DNA from: Oryzias latipes
Taxonomy: Eukaryota > Chordata > Actinopteri > Beloniformes > Adrianichthyidae
Length of the DNA stretch: 64,000 bases
NCBI RefSeq assembly: GCF_002234675.1
Contig: NC_019866.2
Location: forward strand, 3,268,642-3,332,641
Direction of reading: 5' to 3'
Positions 26,079-37,827 of this stretch are shown piece after piece. A model generated the notes under the pieces. The model had not been told where the DNA came from and did not search any database. It saw only the letters and a program-made list of their open reading frames with translations. The position numbers were made by a program, and so were the translations under genes. Every line of letters starts with the position of its first letter. Within the stretch, counting starts at the first letter, position 1.

Positions 26079-28079
26079 ATGTCATCAGAAGAGGTGAGAT
26101 GTCAAATATCTTTTTTTTAAACTTTTGTAACATATTAAACTCCGTTTTTGACTTTGCTGATTTAAACAAAGGAGTGTGAATTCTTGGAGATCTAAGCGTC
26201 CGTGTCTGTTCCCTTCAGGACTTCTCACTGGTGGACTCCCAGCTGTCTGACGACACCCTAGAAGGAGTCCAGAACTTAATAAGCAACCAAAAGGTGCTCA
26301 AATACACTTTCACAACAAACCACAAGATGCTCCTGGATTTTACCACAACATTTGTTTAAAAATTGCTCTACAATGTAGATAAATAGATAATATTTCAGTT
26401 AGAAAAGTAGAATAAAAAAGCCGTGACCCCTGCTTCCTCTGTGTCTTCAGAAAATCTATGATCTTCTGCTGGAGGAGCAGAAAGATCTGATTCACAGCAG
26501 GGATGACCGGCGGGAAATGACCAAACAGTTCAAGCGGCGCACCGAAAAAATGACCCTGGATTTTCAAAAGGATGAGCTCTCCTACCGAGACCAGCTCACA
26601 CTGGAGAAGGTGCCTTCAAGGTCGCTTAGAATCTGTGTCAGGAAGAGCAATAGTTGATTTCCTCTGTGCCTCTCCAGGCAAAGGTGGACCAGCTGAAGCA
26701 GGAGGAGGGCGACCTGATGAGGCAGATCCGGCAGGTCCAGGCTGCCATCAAGGAGGAAGGAGTTCAGAACGATTACCTGAGAGAGCAGGCAGACGTACGC
26801 CAACGCCATGCTGGCCTCTCTGCAGCTAGATCCTACATGCGGCCACTCTGAACCCGCGTTTGTCGATTCCAGGTGATCAAAGCCATGCCGGACAAGAAGC
26901 TGGTCTTCAGAGGGGCGACGGCAGAAGCAGACGACTGGGAGATGTTTGAGATGAGGTCAGAGGTCATTTACCCGATGGAAGGAGGAACTGCGCTGATCAC
27001 CTTTGAGGAGGAGGACGGTGAGAGTGCATGCTTTATGTTTTCCCAAAAATGAGAAAAGGTGATGAGATTGTGATATGTGTGTGTTGAGGTGAGCAAAACC
27101 GCAGCGTGTTTAATGTCTTAAATAAAAAGAAACGGTAAATTACTTCATCCTGCAGATCTACTGTTCATTTCTATAGTTGCAAGAACTTCCCTTCTTTCAA
27201 AATACAGTGGCGCAGAATATTCTGGACATGAAGACTCATCATGTGGACCTGGGAGGCGACTGCAGGATCACCGTGGAGAGCAGAGCCGTGGAGCTGATGC
27301 TGCCCAGCGCCGCGGAGGTGACGCAGCCGCGGCCGACGAAACGACAGCCTCCAGGTCTTCCGGCGCCGACTCTGAGTGTCGCTCTGTCCTGCAGATCAAC
27401 TCCTCCGTGTGCCCGAACCGCATTCTGGTGTCCAACCTGCCCAAGATGGACGAGGAGATCCTCAAGAACAAACTGGAGATCCACTTCTCCAAATCCAAGC
27501 ACAAAGGGGGAGAGGTGGACGAGTGCGAGTACCTGCCGGACTCTGGAGCCGTGGTCGTCACATTTGTGGAGGATAACAGTGAGCGCTAAAATTTACTTTG
27601 TAAAAAAAATAAAAATAAATAAAAAAAGTTCTTGACACTTTAACCTTTTCTCCTGTCAGTCGCCAAAGGTTTGACAGAATGTGAGTTCCACGATGTGAGG
27701 ATGGATAAAAAAACGTCCCACCGAGTCAAGGTGACCCCTTTCCTGAACGGAAAGATTACAGACCTGCAGGTAACCCTGATTATCAGGGGGGGGGGGGGGG
27801 GGGGGGGGGGGGGGAGATGTCAAATGTATTTCTGACAGCCTGAGCCTGTTTTATGTGCCGTTTCCCGGTCAGACTCGGATGACGACGTGTCCCCGGACGG
27901 TGCTGCTGACGGGCATCCCGCATGTCATGGACAGGGAGACTTTGCAGGACCTGCTGGAGATCCACTTCCAAAAAAATGGCAACGGGGGAGGAGAGATCGA
28001 AGCCATGCTGTACAACCCGCTGGGCCAAAGCACCTCGGCCGTGTTCCGCAGCGTCTCCCCCGACTCACAGCGGGAGTAA
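26079..28079 (+). CDS. ifi35: Interferon-induced protein 35 (IFI35/NMI family)
   Basis: Exons 26079-26093, 26219-26293, 26451-26609, 26678-26794, 26873-27017, 27208-27317, 27395-27578, 27660-27769, 27873-28079; all phases join to 373 aa (human IFI35 286, NMI about 307). Residues 1-125 are a charged coiled coil (KQEEGDLMRQIRQVQAAI). After it come two Nmi/IFP35 domains (NID). The first contains FRGATAEADDWEMFEMRSEV and VAQNILDMKTHHVDLGG. Two related blocks follow: SVCPNRILVSNLPK with LKNKLEIHFSKSK, and CPRTVLLTGIPHVMDRETLQ with LLEIHFQKNGNGGGE. Family members form IFN-induced complexes and act as signalling modulators and danger signals. Assignment to IFI35 rather than NMI rests mainly on position next to rpl27. 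A 29-G run lies in the last intron. Confidence 0.9.
27786..27814 (+). repeat. Poly-G run (29 G) in ifi35 last intron
   Basis: Uninterrupted run of 29 G between the exon ending at 27769 and the last exon at 27873. Length is probably uncertain in the assembly. Confidence 0.95.
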
Positions 28080-30540
28080 CTCCACCTAAAGAGGAGTTCC
28101 TCAGGGTCACAGCAGCCGTTATTTGACCACCTGAGTTTAGGATGGTGGAGGATTTATCTCATGTAGGTAAAGAGAACATTTATCGGATAACGCGTACCAA
28201 AAATAGGTTTTTAATGTCTTAATCGTGATTAATTGGCTGCATTTTAAAAGGGGAAAAAAATGACTTTTTAAAAATGTTTTTAAATTGTGAATGTAAAATA
28301 TGTATCTATGGAAACAAAAGGAATTTTTATTCCTTTATTTCATTACCTTAGTCTAATTTAATTTCATATTCCTTTTGTCTGTTTTGGAGGCTAATGAAAA
28401 ATAAAAACCAAATAAACGTGAGATTTACATTTTTTAAAAATACGGAAATGCCATTATCTATGTACGAGTACAGAGCTCCATAGGTGAGACGTAGCTTATT
28501 CCTATCTTAATCATGTTATTTAATATTATTTAGCACACACATTTATTTTATGAAAATCTGAAACTTATAAACGTCTTTTTCTGAAAGAGAAACATACTTT
28601 TTTGTCTTTAAAAAAGAATCTTGTGCTTATTTGTAAACCTATAAAAAAATAAGAAAAAAAAATAAGAGGTCTCTAAAACTCTAATTGATTATTGGTTTCA
28701 TCTGGAATAATGACTTTGTTTCTTTTGATCCTTTAATTATTTTATTGCCAGTTTTTAGTTTGGCATTACATACATGTGGGAAAAAAATGTAATTTTGTCA
28801 ATGATAAAAAAAGCAATGATCGCAAGCAAAAGGTGAAATGGCAGCAGGCTCATTTGTAAACGTCGATTGTAATGTTTACATCAATGAGTTATATCCTGTT
28901 CAGCTCCTGGAGCATTATGGGTAATGGGAAAAATGTCTTTCGTTCAAATGTTTTAAGAGTAATTTTTTTAACTGATAATTTGGTCAGTATTTTAAGTAAT
29001 TAACATTTTTTAATTAAATACAGGAAATTTACAAAATAAAAGCAGAATAAATCAGATTAGCCAGGAAGCGGAAGTTACGTTTGACAGCGCCGCTGCACTT
29101 CGCGGTTTCGTCCGTATTTAGACACTTCAAATTTAAATTTAAATTTATTAAGATTATTGACGTAAATTTAGTGATTAAAACACTTATTGTACGAGGGGTT
29201 TTCCAAACTGTCTGCATTAATTATATACATAAATAAACGAAATTCTTTTAAAATGGAATAACTAAATAAAAGTATAATGTGGACGCAAGACTCAGACATG
29301 CTACATTTGAAAGAGTTTTACCTCTAAGATCGGTTTAATACCTAAAAGAGAAAATTCTGTTATGATAAAAGCCACCTTCCGCTGACTCGATCACGTGATC
29401 ATAGATGGGCTGTGGTTATGACATGTTATGTCCACAAGGGGGCAGCAGTATAACATACTTACATACTCACATTTACGGGATATTTTAAAAATTTGTTACA
29501 TTTTTTGTATTTAAGACAACATGATACCATACAGAAATAAAACAGCTGCATAAAAAGAGCCAGATATCTCCATAGAGGAGTTCAAAGCTGCAAAACACCA
29601 CAAACGCTCAGATTCACAGGACTTTAGACGAGATTTTAATAAAAAACCGTCACATCTGTATGAAGGTAACAACCTATTTAAAATAAACTAATCTTATTTT
29701 TCAGCTATATCTTTAGTGCACAGCCTGGAACAAACAAATCAGCAGTTGAACAAAGAAACAACGTTTAGGCACTTAAAGAGAGATGTCAGAATGAAATACA
29801 TTAAAAGAGAGGAAACACAAGACAGCAAGTGGCATACGGTCAGATGACACAGACGACTTTGGAAGACGCTCTAATTTCACATGGAAATAGGATTAAATAA
29901 TTTAAAACTTTTGGGCGTACATTGTTCTGATCTCAGAGTCGTTGCTCTTGAACGTCGACCATCTTCTCAGTGCCGCTGTTCTCTTCTCTACGTTTGTGCG
30001 CCGATCACCAACAACAACAAAAAAAACCCCAATAGACATTAAAAACCGTTTGTGTTTCCTCTCAGCATCAGTGCAAACTGCTGTCAAGGTGATGTGGCCC
30101 CCCCGAGAACGACACCAGTACACAACAGCAACACAACTTCCACCCATTCACCATAATGTCACAGTCTAAAGTTTGGAAGAGAACAGCACACGCTGCAGGA
30201 TACCCACAATGCTCTTGTGAACATCTGCTGATGGGAAAACGTAGCGCATGCCGTCTAGAGGTGAGGCGCCGGACATCCAAGTCCTGCACGCCAAATCTGA
30301 CGCCAGAGCGTTCTTCGGGAAACGTCCATTTGGGGGGAATAAAAGCCGTAAATGACTGAGAACTCTTTCACCGAGTTCTGAGAAGAGTCTGCAGGAAATG
30401 GGGGCAAATCAGGGCAACGGGGGTACTTCTGAGTGAAAATGCTGGGGTGAACGATAGAAGGAAGCGGAGCTGCTGGTCGTCTGAACTGGAATTACACGAC
30501 TAACGGTTGATACGAGTGGCATGTGTGCAAACGGGGCCGT
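28080..30540. other. Tail-to-tail spacer between ifi35 and bcat2
   Basis: Holds the two 3' ends. It is AT-rich, with a CA-free stretch of short frames and no family motifs. A GC-richer part at 29050-29110 and a gggggcagcag motif at 29440 are seen, but no gene is supported. Confidence 0.5.
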
Positions 30541-33500
30541 TTAAACGACCAGCGGCGCCCAATCGCTCGGCGTGCGTCCGTACTGGAGAAAGAGGAGACA
30601 AATAGTCAGCAGGAGGAGGGGGGGGGGGGGGGGGGGGGACAAACAGTAAACTGACAACAATCCTTTCAAATTAAGAGCCAAACTGTTCTTCCACCTCTGA
30701 AGAAGAGTGGAAATCGTGGAAATTTAAAGGCCGCAGAAACACTTTTTAACAGAAAGGGGTGTAGAGAAAAGTTTAGTGGATGCAGAAAGTGAAGAATAAT
30801 TAATGCATAACTGCAAACACATTTAGATTAAACACATCAGAGATCCGTCCTTTATTACAGTTGGACATTGAAAATAATCCAAAGGTTTGGGCGTTTTTGG
30901 TGGAATGAAGCTGCACTGAGCTGCAGAGATCTCACCTGAATGTCCGTCAGCTCCTTGAAGAACCTCTTTGCCAGGTCCGGACCGTTCTCCATGGTGGGGA
31001 TGTGGTATGTCTGCAAGGCAAACAGGAAGAAAGCCTCAATAACCAGCTGCCCGGCTCCTGCAGGGTCCAGGAGACGTCATGAAGGAGCTTCCTACTTTTC
31101 CTTTGTAGAGGAGCTCGCTGACCGGACAGACCACACAAGCTGTTCCGGCTCCGAACACCTCCAGAACCCGTCCAGCTTCCAGAGCGGCGAGCAGCTCCTT
31201 CATGCCCATCGTTCGCTCCGTCACTTTAAACTCCCCCTGGTGGCGCAGAAAGGAGACTCAGGGTCTCGGTGACTGACAGCTGTGGGTTTGATGGTCTTAC
31301 CCAGCCTCGAGCCAGGTCCAGCAGGGACTGCCTGGTCACTCCGGGGAGGATGAGGCCGTCCAGACCGGGAGTCACCAGCTCCCTCTCTGTGTGGAATCAC
31401 AAACGGTGAGACCATCTCTGCACTGCAACGGTTCAGGGACAAAGCAGGAGTCGAGAGAGTCCGACCTCCGTTCTGCTTGGTCCAGTAGACGAAGAAGTTC
31501 ATGGTGCCGACCTCTGTGACCTCCTCGTCTTCTCCGTACAGCCACAGCACCTGCTGGCAGCCTCGCTTTGAGGCCTCGCTCTGCACGGCGATGGTGGGCC
31601 CGTAGTTTCTGCGGAGACACCGCCATGACAACGACTGTAACCACGCCCCCACGGAAAGGTTATGGTCTCTGACTGCTCCCACAATATAAACTCTCAGATT
31701 TATTTCTACTTCCTTTTTTTTAACTCCTCCTGTGGTTCATTAATCTATTTAAATATACATTTCTGAGTATTTCTTTATTCACATCGCAGTGAATCATGAG
31801 AGGACGAACAGAAGCAGGTTAAAAACGAGCTTCTTTTTGCAAATACATTGGACAAAAACTAACTCGTGGCCTTAAAAAGTAAAAAAAAGAAAAAAGACTT
31901 TAACGGCAGACAAATTCTTAAATGATATTAACATCCTGATCATTATAAGGAATCCCACTTTAGACTCCAAGTGTTGTCTGACTGACCTTAAACTAAAGAA
32001 AATACAAAAATTATTCTATATATTTCCAATTATCACAGTCAATTAATTACAGACGGATTAGAACATTTTTTTCTTATGGGGTTAATCTTTTTTTTAATCA
32101 ATAACTATTGCTGTTCTCAAACAATAAAGAACAAATGTTTATTGTTTACTTGCATGAACGTTTTATTAGAACTCCACTAAAAATGCGTCTTCCATTTCTC
32201 CTGCTGTGCACGCGCCCCGCTTCGCTACTATGACATCGTCAACATGCGACTTTGTAGTTCTGCTTTAGAACTACAAGTTGTACGTTGACGACGTGACAGC
32301 AGCAACGCGGCGTCATCAACGTGCGACTTTGTAGTAAACAAGTCCTCAACGCCACAACCATTATATGGATTATGTAAGCCTGGAAAAGCCAGACGAGGTG
32401 TTCGTTATCAGCGTAGAGGGATGATCGCACCAGCTGTGGAAAAAGGAATATATATTCCATATATTATGGTATAAAGAAGAAGTTTGAGGTCAATGTTTTG
32501 GGATTGCTTAAAAAAATGTTTTTTTCTAATGTTTTATGAGGTAAATTTGAACACTGTGGACCTGATGTTTTGTTTTCTCTTGATTGTTTTTAGATTGAAA
32601 AAAAAGATCCTTGTTAGTTTAAAAGTAGGAACACTTCCTAAAATTATTTTCTTAATTGTAGTTTGATCTTTTACGCCACAATGACACACGTTTAAATGAG
32701 AATACAGCGGCAAAAACTGCAATTGTTAGATGAAAAATATTTGCTATTAAAAATTGATTAATTACAGCTCATCATGAATGAATCGCTTTAAAAAACAACT
32801 GCATGACAGCACTACACGTTTCCTCCGTGTCTGTAGAGACTAGAATGACTTTGATTTGTGGCGTTTGGCCTAATAAACCCTACACGGTTAGAACGTACGT
32901 CTGCACACGCAAAGTTCTGCTCCGGTTCCAGCAGCAGCTGGTCTGAAACCATCAGAACCAAGAAAAGGGAAACTTTGAAGGACTGCAGGGGATTTGGAGC
33001 TAAATCAGTGACTCTGGTGTTTCCAGGTCTTCTGGTAGGGGGAGGAGAGGTTTTTTCCGGCTCAGCGAGTCAGGCAGAGGAACGTGAGATTATGTAATCG
33101 CTGCAGGCGGCCGTATTGGGGGGGGGGATTACAGGCCACGTGGAATGAGAGGGATTAGGTTTAGAGCAGAAGGTCTGCATGCCGTCAGCCCTTCATTCTA
33201 TATAGTATATAGCTGTGCTGCTGCAAAATGTCCAAATGTTTCAATTAAAAAAAGAAAAGCTCACCCTCCCATCTTGTAGGCCCCCACCCCTCCTTTCCAA
33301 GCTCTGACAAACGAAGGGTCTGCCAGAAGAGACACCGGGTTGAAGGTCCCCGTGCTGAAGTAAGGTCCCACCGGGCCGACGATGACGAAGATCAACGCAC
33401 TTCCAGGTCGAGCCACGCCCAAAGAAGGCTGGACAGAGACCAGAGCAGTCAGGCAGAGCTTCATCCTGCAGCTGCAGGGGGGGCGACGAGGCTGACCTCG

Positions 33501-36500
33501 GTCCCGATGAAGGTGGGTCTGATGTACAGGCTGGCATCCAGGGAGTACGGGACCCACTCCTGGTCCACCTCCACCAGCTTCCTGATGCACTCCAGCAGCT
33601 CCGCCTTCTCGAAGAGCTGCAGAAAGCAAACATTTTGAAGGGAAAGTCTCCCGTCCGTCTGCGTTCCTGCAGGTTAACCGGATCACCGGGCAGAACTTCC
33701 AAACATCTCCTGATCCCACCCTAAACTGTTTTCTGAAGGTAAACGTTCACATCCAGAAGATTCGTTTTCTCTGAAACTAAATTCAGGGAAAGAATCAAGT
33801 GGAGGATTTTTTCTCTCCTGGAAGTTTATCAATGACCTTGTTGGAAAATTCCAGGTTAGGAATGTCTGGTGTGAAAACCGAGAAGAGAAAACCTAAACAG
33901 TCTGAGCTAAATGAAAAGCAGTGGGTGTTTTAGCTACCAGGAGCTGTGAGACGGGCTGTTTTTCTGTCTCACATGAGGGTCGGGTCACCGTTTTAAGGCT
34001 TTATGGGTCACTGATTCCACAGGAACACTAATCTAAAAACAAAGCTTTGTCCTAAAACACACAGGATGATTCTCCACCCAATCTAATTTAAGGCCATGGA
34101 CCGGTTTAAAGTCAGACGGTGTTTTTACGGATTGATTTGCTGAAAAATCTATTTTCTATGGTAAAATGAAATTTGGTTTAAAAAAAGAAAGAAAACTATG
34201 TGAAACTTTATTTTCTGTAAATATTTTACAGAAAATAAAGATTCAATGAAACAACGTTGTTGATTTGTAGACGTTATTTCTGATTAATAAAGTTCAATAA
34301 AGGCCTCTTCTCTTTGCAGGGTTTATTTTTTCATAAAGTTGCCGTTTAAACACCAAGGCGCTCAGATTCTTTCAGTGCAAAAATATGAATCATGTTTTCA
34401 AATGAATCTCGTGTATTTCTCTTGAACACAGAGGAGAGTTTTTCTGTGCTGAAGTTTCTTAACAGATGCCGTCTGTTTAGTTTGGCTGCAGGAAAATTCT
34501 TGTTTAGTGTTTAGTGAATCTTCACCTGCTGTACAACATTTGCAGTCAGTTTAAACTTGGACCACTGAAATGTGATGTCAGTTTCCTGGCTTTGAAGGTG
34601 TGACGAAATAAAAAAGCTTTTGTTATTAATTTATAGTATTAAACGTGAATCCGCCGTGTTTTTTTCTGCCACTTTCTGTTTCTTTGAAGCTGAAGACTTT
34701 TCCTTCATTTCTGCCCACAGAAACTTTTCAAAGAGGTTTTTTTTTTTTTTACTAACTTTGTTAGTTTGATGCTTCAAATTTAAATTGCAGGATATGAGGA
34801 AAATTTGCCATATTAGTGATTTAGATAAATGACTTGTGATACATGAACAAATAGTAAATTAAAACACACAACTAATACATCATTTTCATTTCACTGCAGC
34901 TGTTTTATTAAATAAAAGTCAAAATAACTTGAATTATCCAGCAAGTTATCTCAATAGGAGACGGGTAAGAGGAAGACAATGTAGGTAGAATGTGTTTGTT
35001 TTCTGTTTTTTTAAAACTGTCTGTGTGTGTAAACACATTATGGTGACTTAACGTTTTTTATGATGCAGGTTTTGCACAATCTGGTATCGCGATGTTGATG
35101 CAACGGAGCAGGATGGATAAGACACATGACCGAGACCTGAAGTTTTCTAAAATAAAACTTCCTTCAGTATCAGAAAACAAACAAATCTAAGCTAAAGTCT
35201 TTTTTTTATTTTGTCTGTGGTTCACAGATCGGTGCCTGGGGGGAGCAGTGACCTATTATATAAATGGGTCTAGAGGATCTATGTTATGTTCAGAGAAGAG
35301 CAGTTAAGGAAACGCATTCCTGCATCCACAGGTCTGATTGCACTGTTTTCTCTCTTGTGTCTCATCCTAAAAGCTTCGGGGGTGTCGAGCTGTTACTCAC
35401 TGGAAGGCAGCTTCTCTCTGCACTGCGATGCATCCGCTCCATGTTCAGCATGGGTCTGAACAGGCGAATGTGGTTGTCCACGCCGCGGAACGCCTTCATG
35501 CCCTCAAACAGCTGCGGACACGACAAACGCAGACGTTTGAGTCCAGAACGGCATCGTTTCTGTGCGAGCGTAGCTCCGATTCCACCACCACCCGTTACCT
35601 CGATGGAGTAGTGAAGGGAGGAGCTGGCCGGGTGCAGCGAGAGGTTCTGGAAGGGTTTGATTTGCGGCGCCTCCCAGCCGGTCTTCTCCGACCAGCTGAC
35701 GGTCAGCATGTGGTCGGAGAAGTTCTTGCCGAACAGCAGCGTGGACGGGTCGGGCTTGGGCTTGCATGCTGCGTTCCGCTGGATGGTGAGATCCGCTGCC
35801 TGAGACGGAGAAGGACGAGTAGAGCGGAGAGCGGGAACGTGGACGAGAGCAGAGCAGGCCGCGGATACAGCGATTGTTCTCCAATCTTAGTTATTCGTAA
35901 AGCATGCTTCATTTAGTGGCAAGTTATCGTCAGTGAAGATGCTGACTCGACTGTTAAATTAATCAGGATTTAGCAAACACAATTAAATATGATTACAAAA
36001 GTAAGACAGAAAGAAAAAGACAGAAGGAGGAGGAGGAAACGTGTTCAAATGTTACTTCCTTTTTCCTTTGATGCTTTACAAACATCTCCTGCTCTATAAA
36101 ACAACAGGGCATGTGAAGACGTCACACCAAAGAATAACCGTGTCACATGATCTGGAAAAAGGAAAAAAACTCTCAGCGTGTTCCTCGTTACCTTGAAGGA
36201 GCTGACAAACCGCAGAGAACCGGAGAACGGGACAACTCGAGCATGAAGCACCTGCAAGGAAACAACAAGTCTGAACGCTGCTATTGAAATACCCCCCCCC
36301 CAGCAATCCCTCCATGGTAATAATTCATCAGAACGTTGAGGTCTAGATCGGCTTGTTCCTCTCAGTCTGCAGACAAAGCTCCTGCCAAGAGCCACAAATA
36401 GAAACAACAACGGATGCCAGAGTCACACGACAACAATTAAACCCGTACAAGCTAAGGGCAAAGTGTTGTTTTGGTAAACAAAGGGAACCGAGGACTGGGA

Positions 36501-37216
36501 ATTTATTTAACCTGTAATCTGAGAGGTGGTGCTTTTGAATCCCAGCGTGATCCTCGGCTGTAATTTGAGTGTGTGGCAGATCCACGTCACCCAGAGGAAC
36601 ACAGGCCCAGCATGGATGATGCTGATCACAGCTGAATCAGGTCCAGCTGCAGTTTCACTGGATTCATGACGTCAGATGAAGGTGAAAGCATTTTCAGAAT
36701 AAAACAACCTTAAAAAAGGTTTGTATTTTTTAATCGCTTTTGACCTTTACATTAATCTCAAAGACATTTAAGGTAGTAAACACAAATAACATTAATGCAA
36801 AAATAAGTAACTGTTAAAAAGTCAGAACAAAAGTTTAATTTTGGAGGTTCACAGGTAAAAACAACAACCACCTTTGCAATTTATGATCTAAATCCGATTA
36901 AAGCCTGCAGAATATGCTTCCTAACGACCTTTGGTCCCGCGTAGGAAGCAGCACAGTTTAGTAAAAGAGTTACGTCATTTAAAATATCATCTTTTTTCAA
37001 CGGAATTTGGTTGCCTTGTTTTTCCAGCGCTGCTGTTGGCGGGACAGACTCCGCGCGCGTGAACCCCGTGCCTCCCCGGGTTTAAATTAACTAGCTTCTT
37101 CTTCGGCGGACGTTTTGTCCTTAAGTGAGGTAAATAATTAACCCGAAGAGTCCACGTTAACAGATAACAGACACACACATATCAGTAAATGAACTCACTG
37201 TCCTCAGCGCTGCCAT
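30541..37216 (-). CDS. bcat2: Branched-chain-amino-acid aminotransferase, mitochondrial
   Basis: PLP enzyme that moves the amino group between leucine/isoleucine/valine and 2-oxoglutarate. Exons in order: 37199-37216, 36192-36251, 35599-35799, 35401-35511, 33497-33616, 33265-33428, 31466-31608, 31301-31386, 31096-31236, 30936-31010, 30541-30582; 386 aa (human BCAT2 392). The basic, Ser/Arg-rich N-terminus ([19 protein letters not shown]) fits a mitochondrial presequence. The Schiff-base lysine is in GAYKMGGNYGPT (about K222). The redox motif CVVC (about C335/C338) matches the human CXXC centre. Other family blocks are [34 protein letters not shown] and [12 protein letters not shown]. Neighbour hsd17b14 is also its neighbour on human 19q13, which supports bcat2 over bcat1. 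Confidence 0.96.
30618..30638 (+). repeat. Poly-G run (21 G) in bcat2 last intron
   Basis: Run of 21 G (poly-C on the bcat2 sense strand) 36 bp past the last exon's acceptor; it may contribute to the polypyrimidine context. Confidence 0.95.
32237..32335. repeat. Inverted plus direct repeat in bcat2 intron
   Basis: Arms 32237-32261 and 32267-32290 pair almost fully around a short loop (cgtcaacatgcgactttgta against its complement-like partner). A third, direct copy follows at 32311-32335. No coding content. Confidence 0.7.
34206..34240. repeat. Perfect 16-bp-arm hairpin in bcat2 intron
   Basis: CTTTATTTTCTGTAAA and its exact complement are separated by three bases (tat). It could be a MITE footprint or a random AT palindrome. 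Confidence 0.75.
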
Positions 37217-37827
37217 CTCCGCCGATTATCCAGGCTAAAGTGTCCGTGCGGAAACAAACTGTCCCGTCAACTTCCGTTCCGCTCAGTTTTCCTTTGGGTT
37301 CGGTCACGCGACTCTAATCTTGGATTATGTTTTCTCGTTCAAAACAACCTGTAATATGTTAATGCATTTCCTTCTTATTGATATTTTATTTAAAAATATT
37401 TTATCAGAGAGTGTCTGTGTACTGTCAATCAACAGGAGTGTTAAACAGCTGTGACTGTATTGACTGGATTAAAGAACCAGCAGGCTTTCTGGGGGGCGTG
37501 TTGGGGCTCTTGATTCTGACTGGTGCGCAGGAGCAGAGGTTACTGTCGGTCACAGAGAGCTTGAAGCTGATTGGTCCATAAAGGGGAGTGATGGAGGTCA
37601 GGTTGCAGCTGTCCTGAATGACGGTTTCACCTCAACCATGACATGTGTACCTGAAAATACTGTACTTTATTTGATTTCTTTAGTAGCTTCTCCATTAGTG
37701 CACAGTATTTTTTTTAGTAAACAGTATCAATATGAAGTGATATTCAGGTGTTGGCATAAATATCACTTCATAGTATGAGATTAAGGGGATGTTAGTTGGT
37801 TAAAGGCAACAGTTTAAGACAGGAAAT

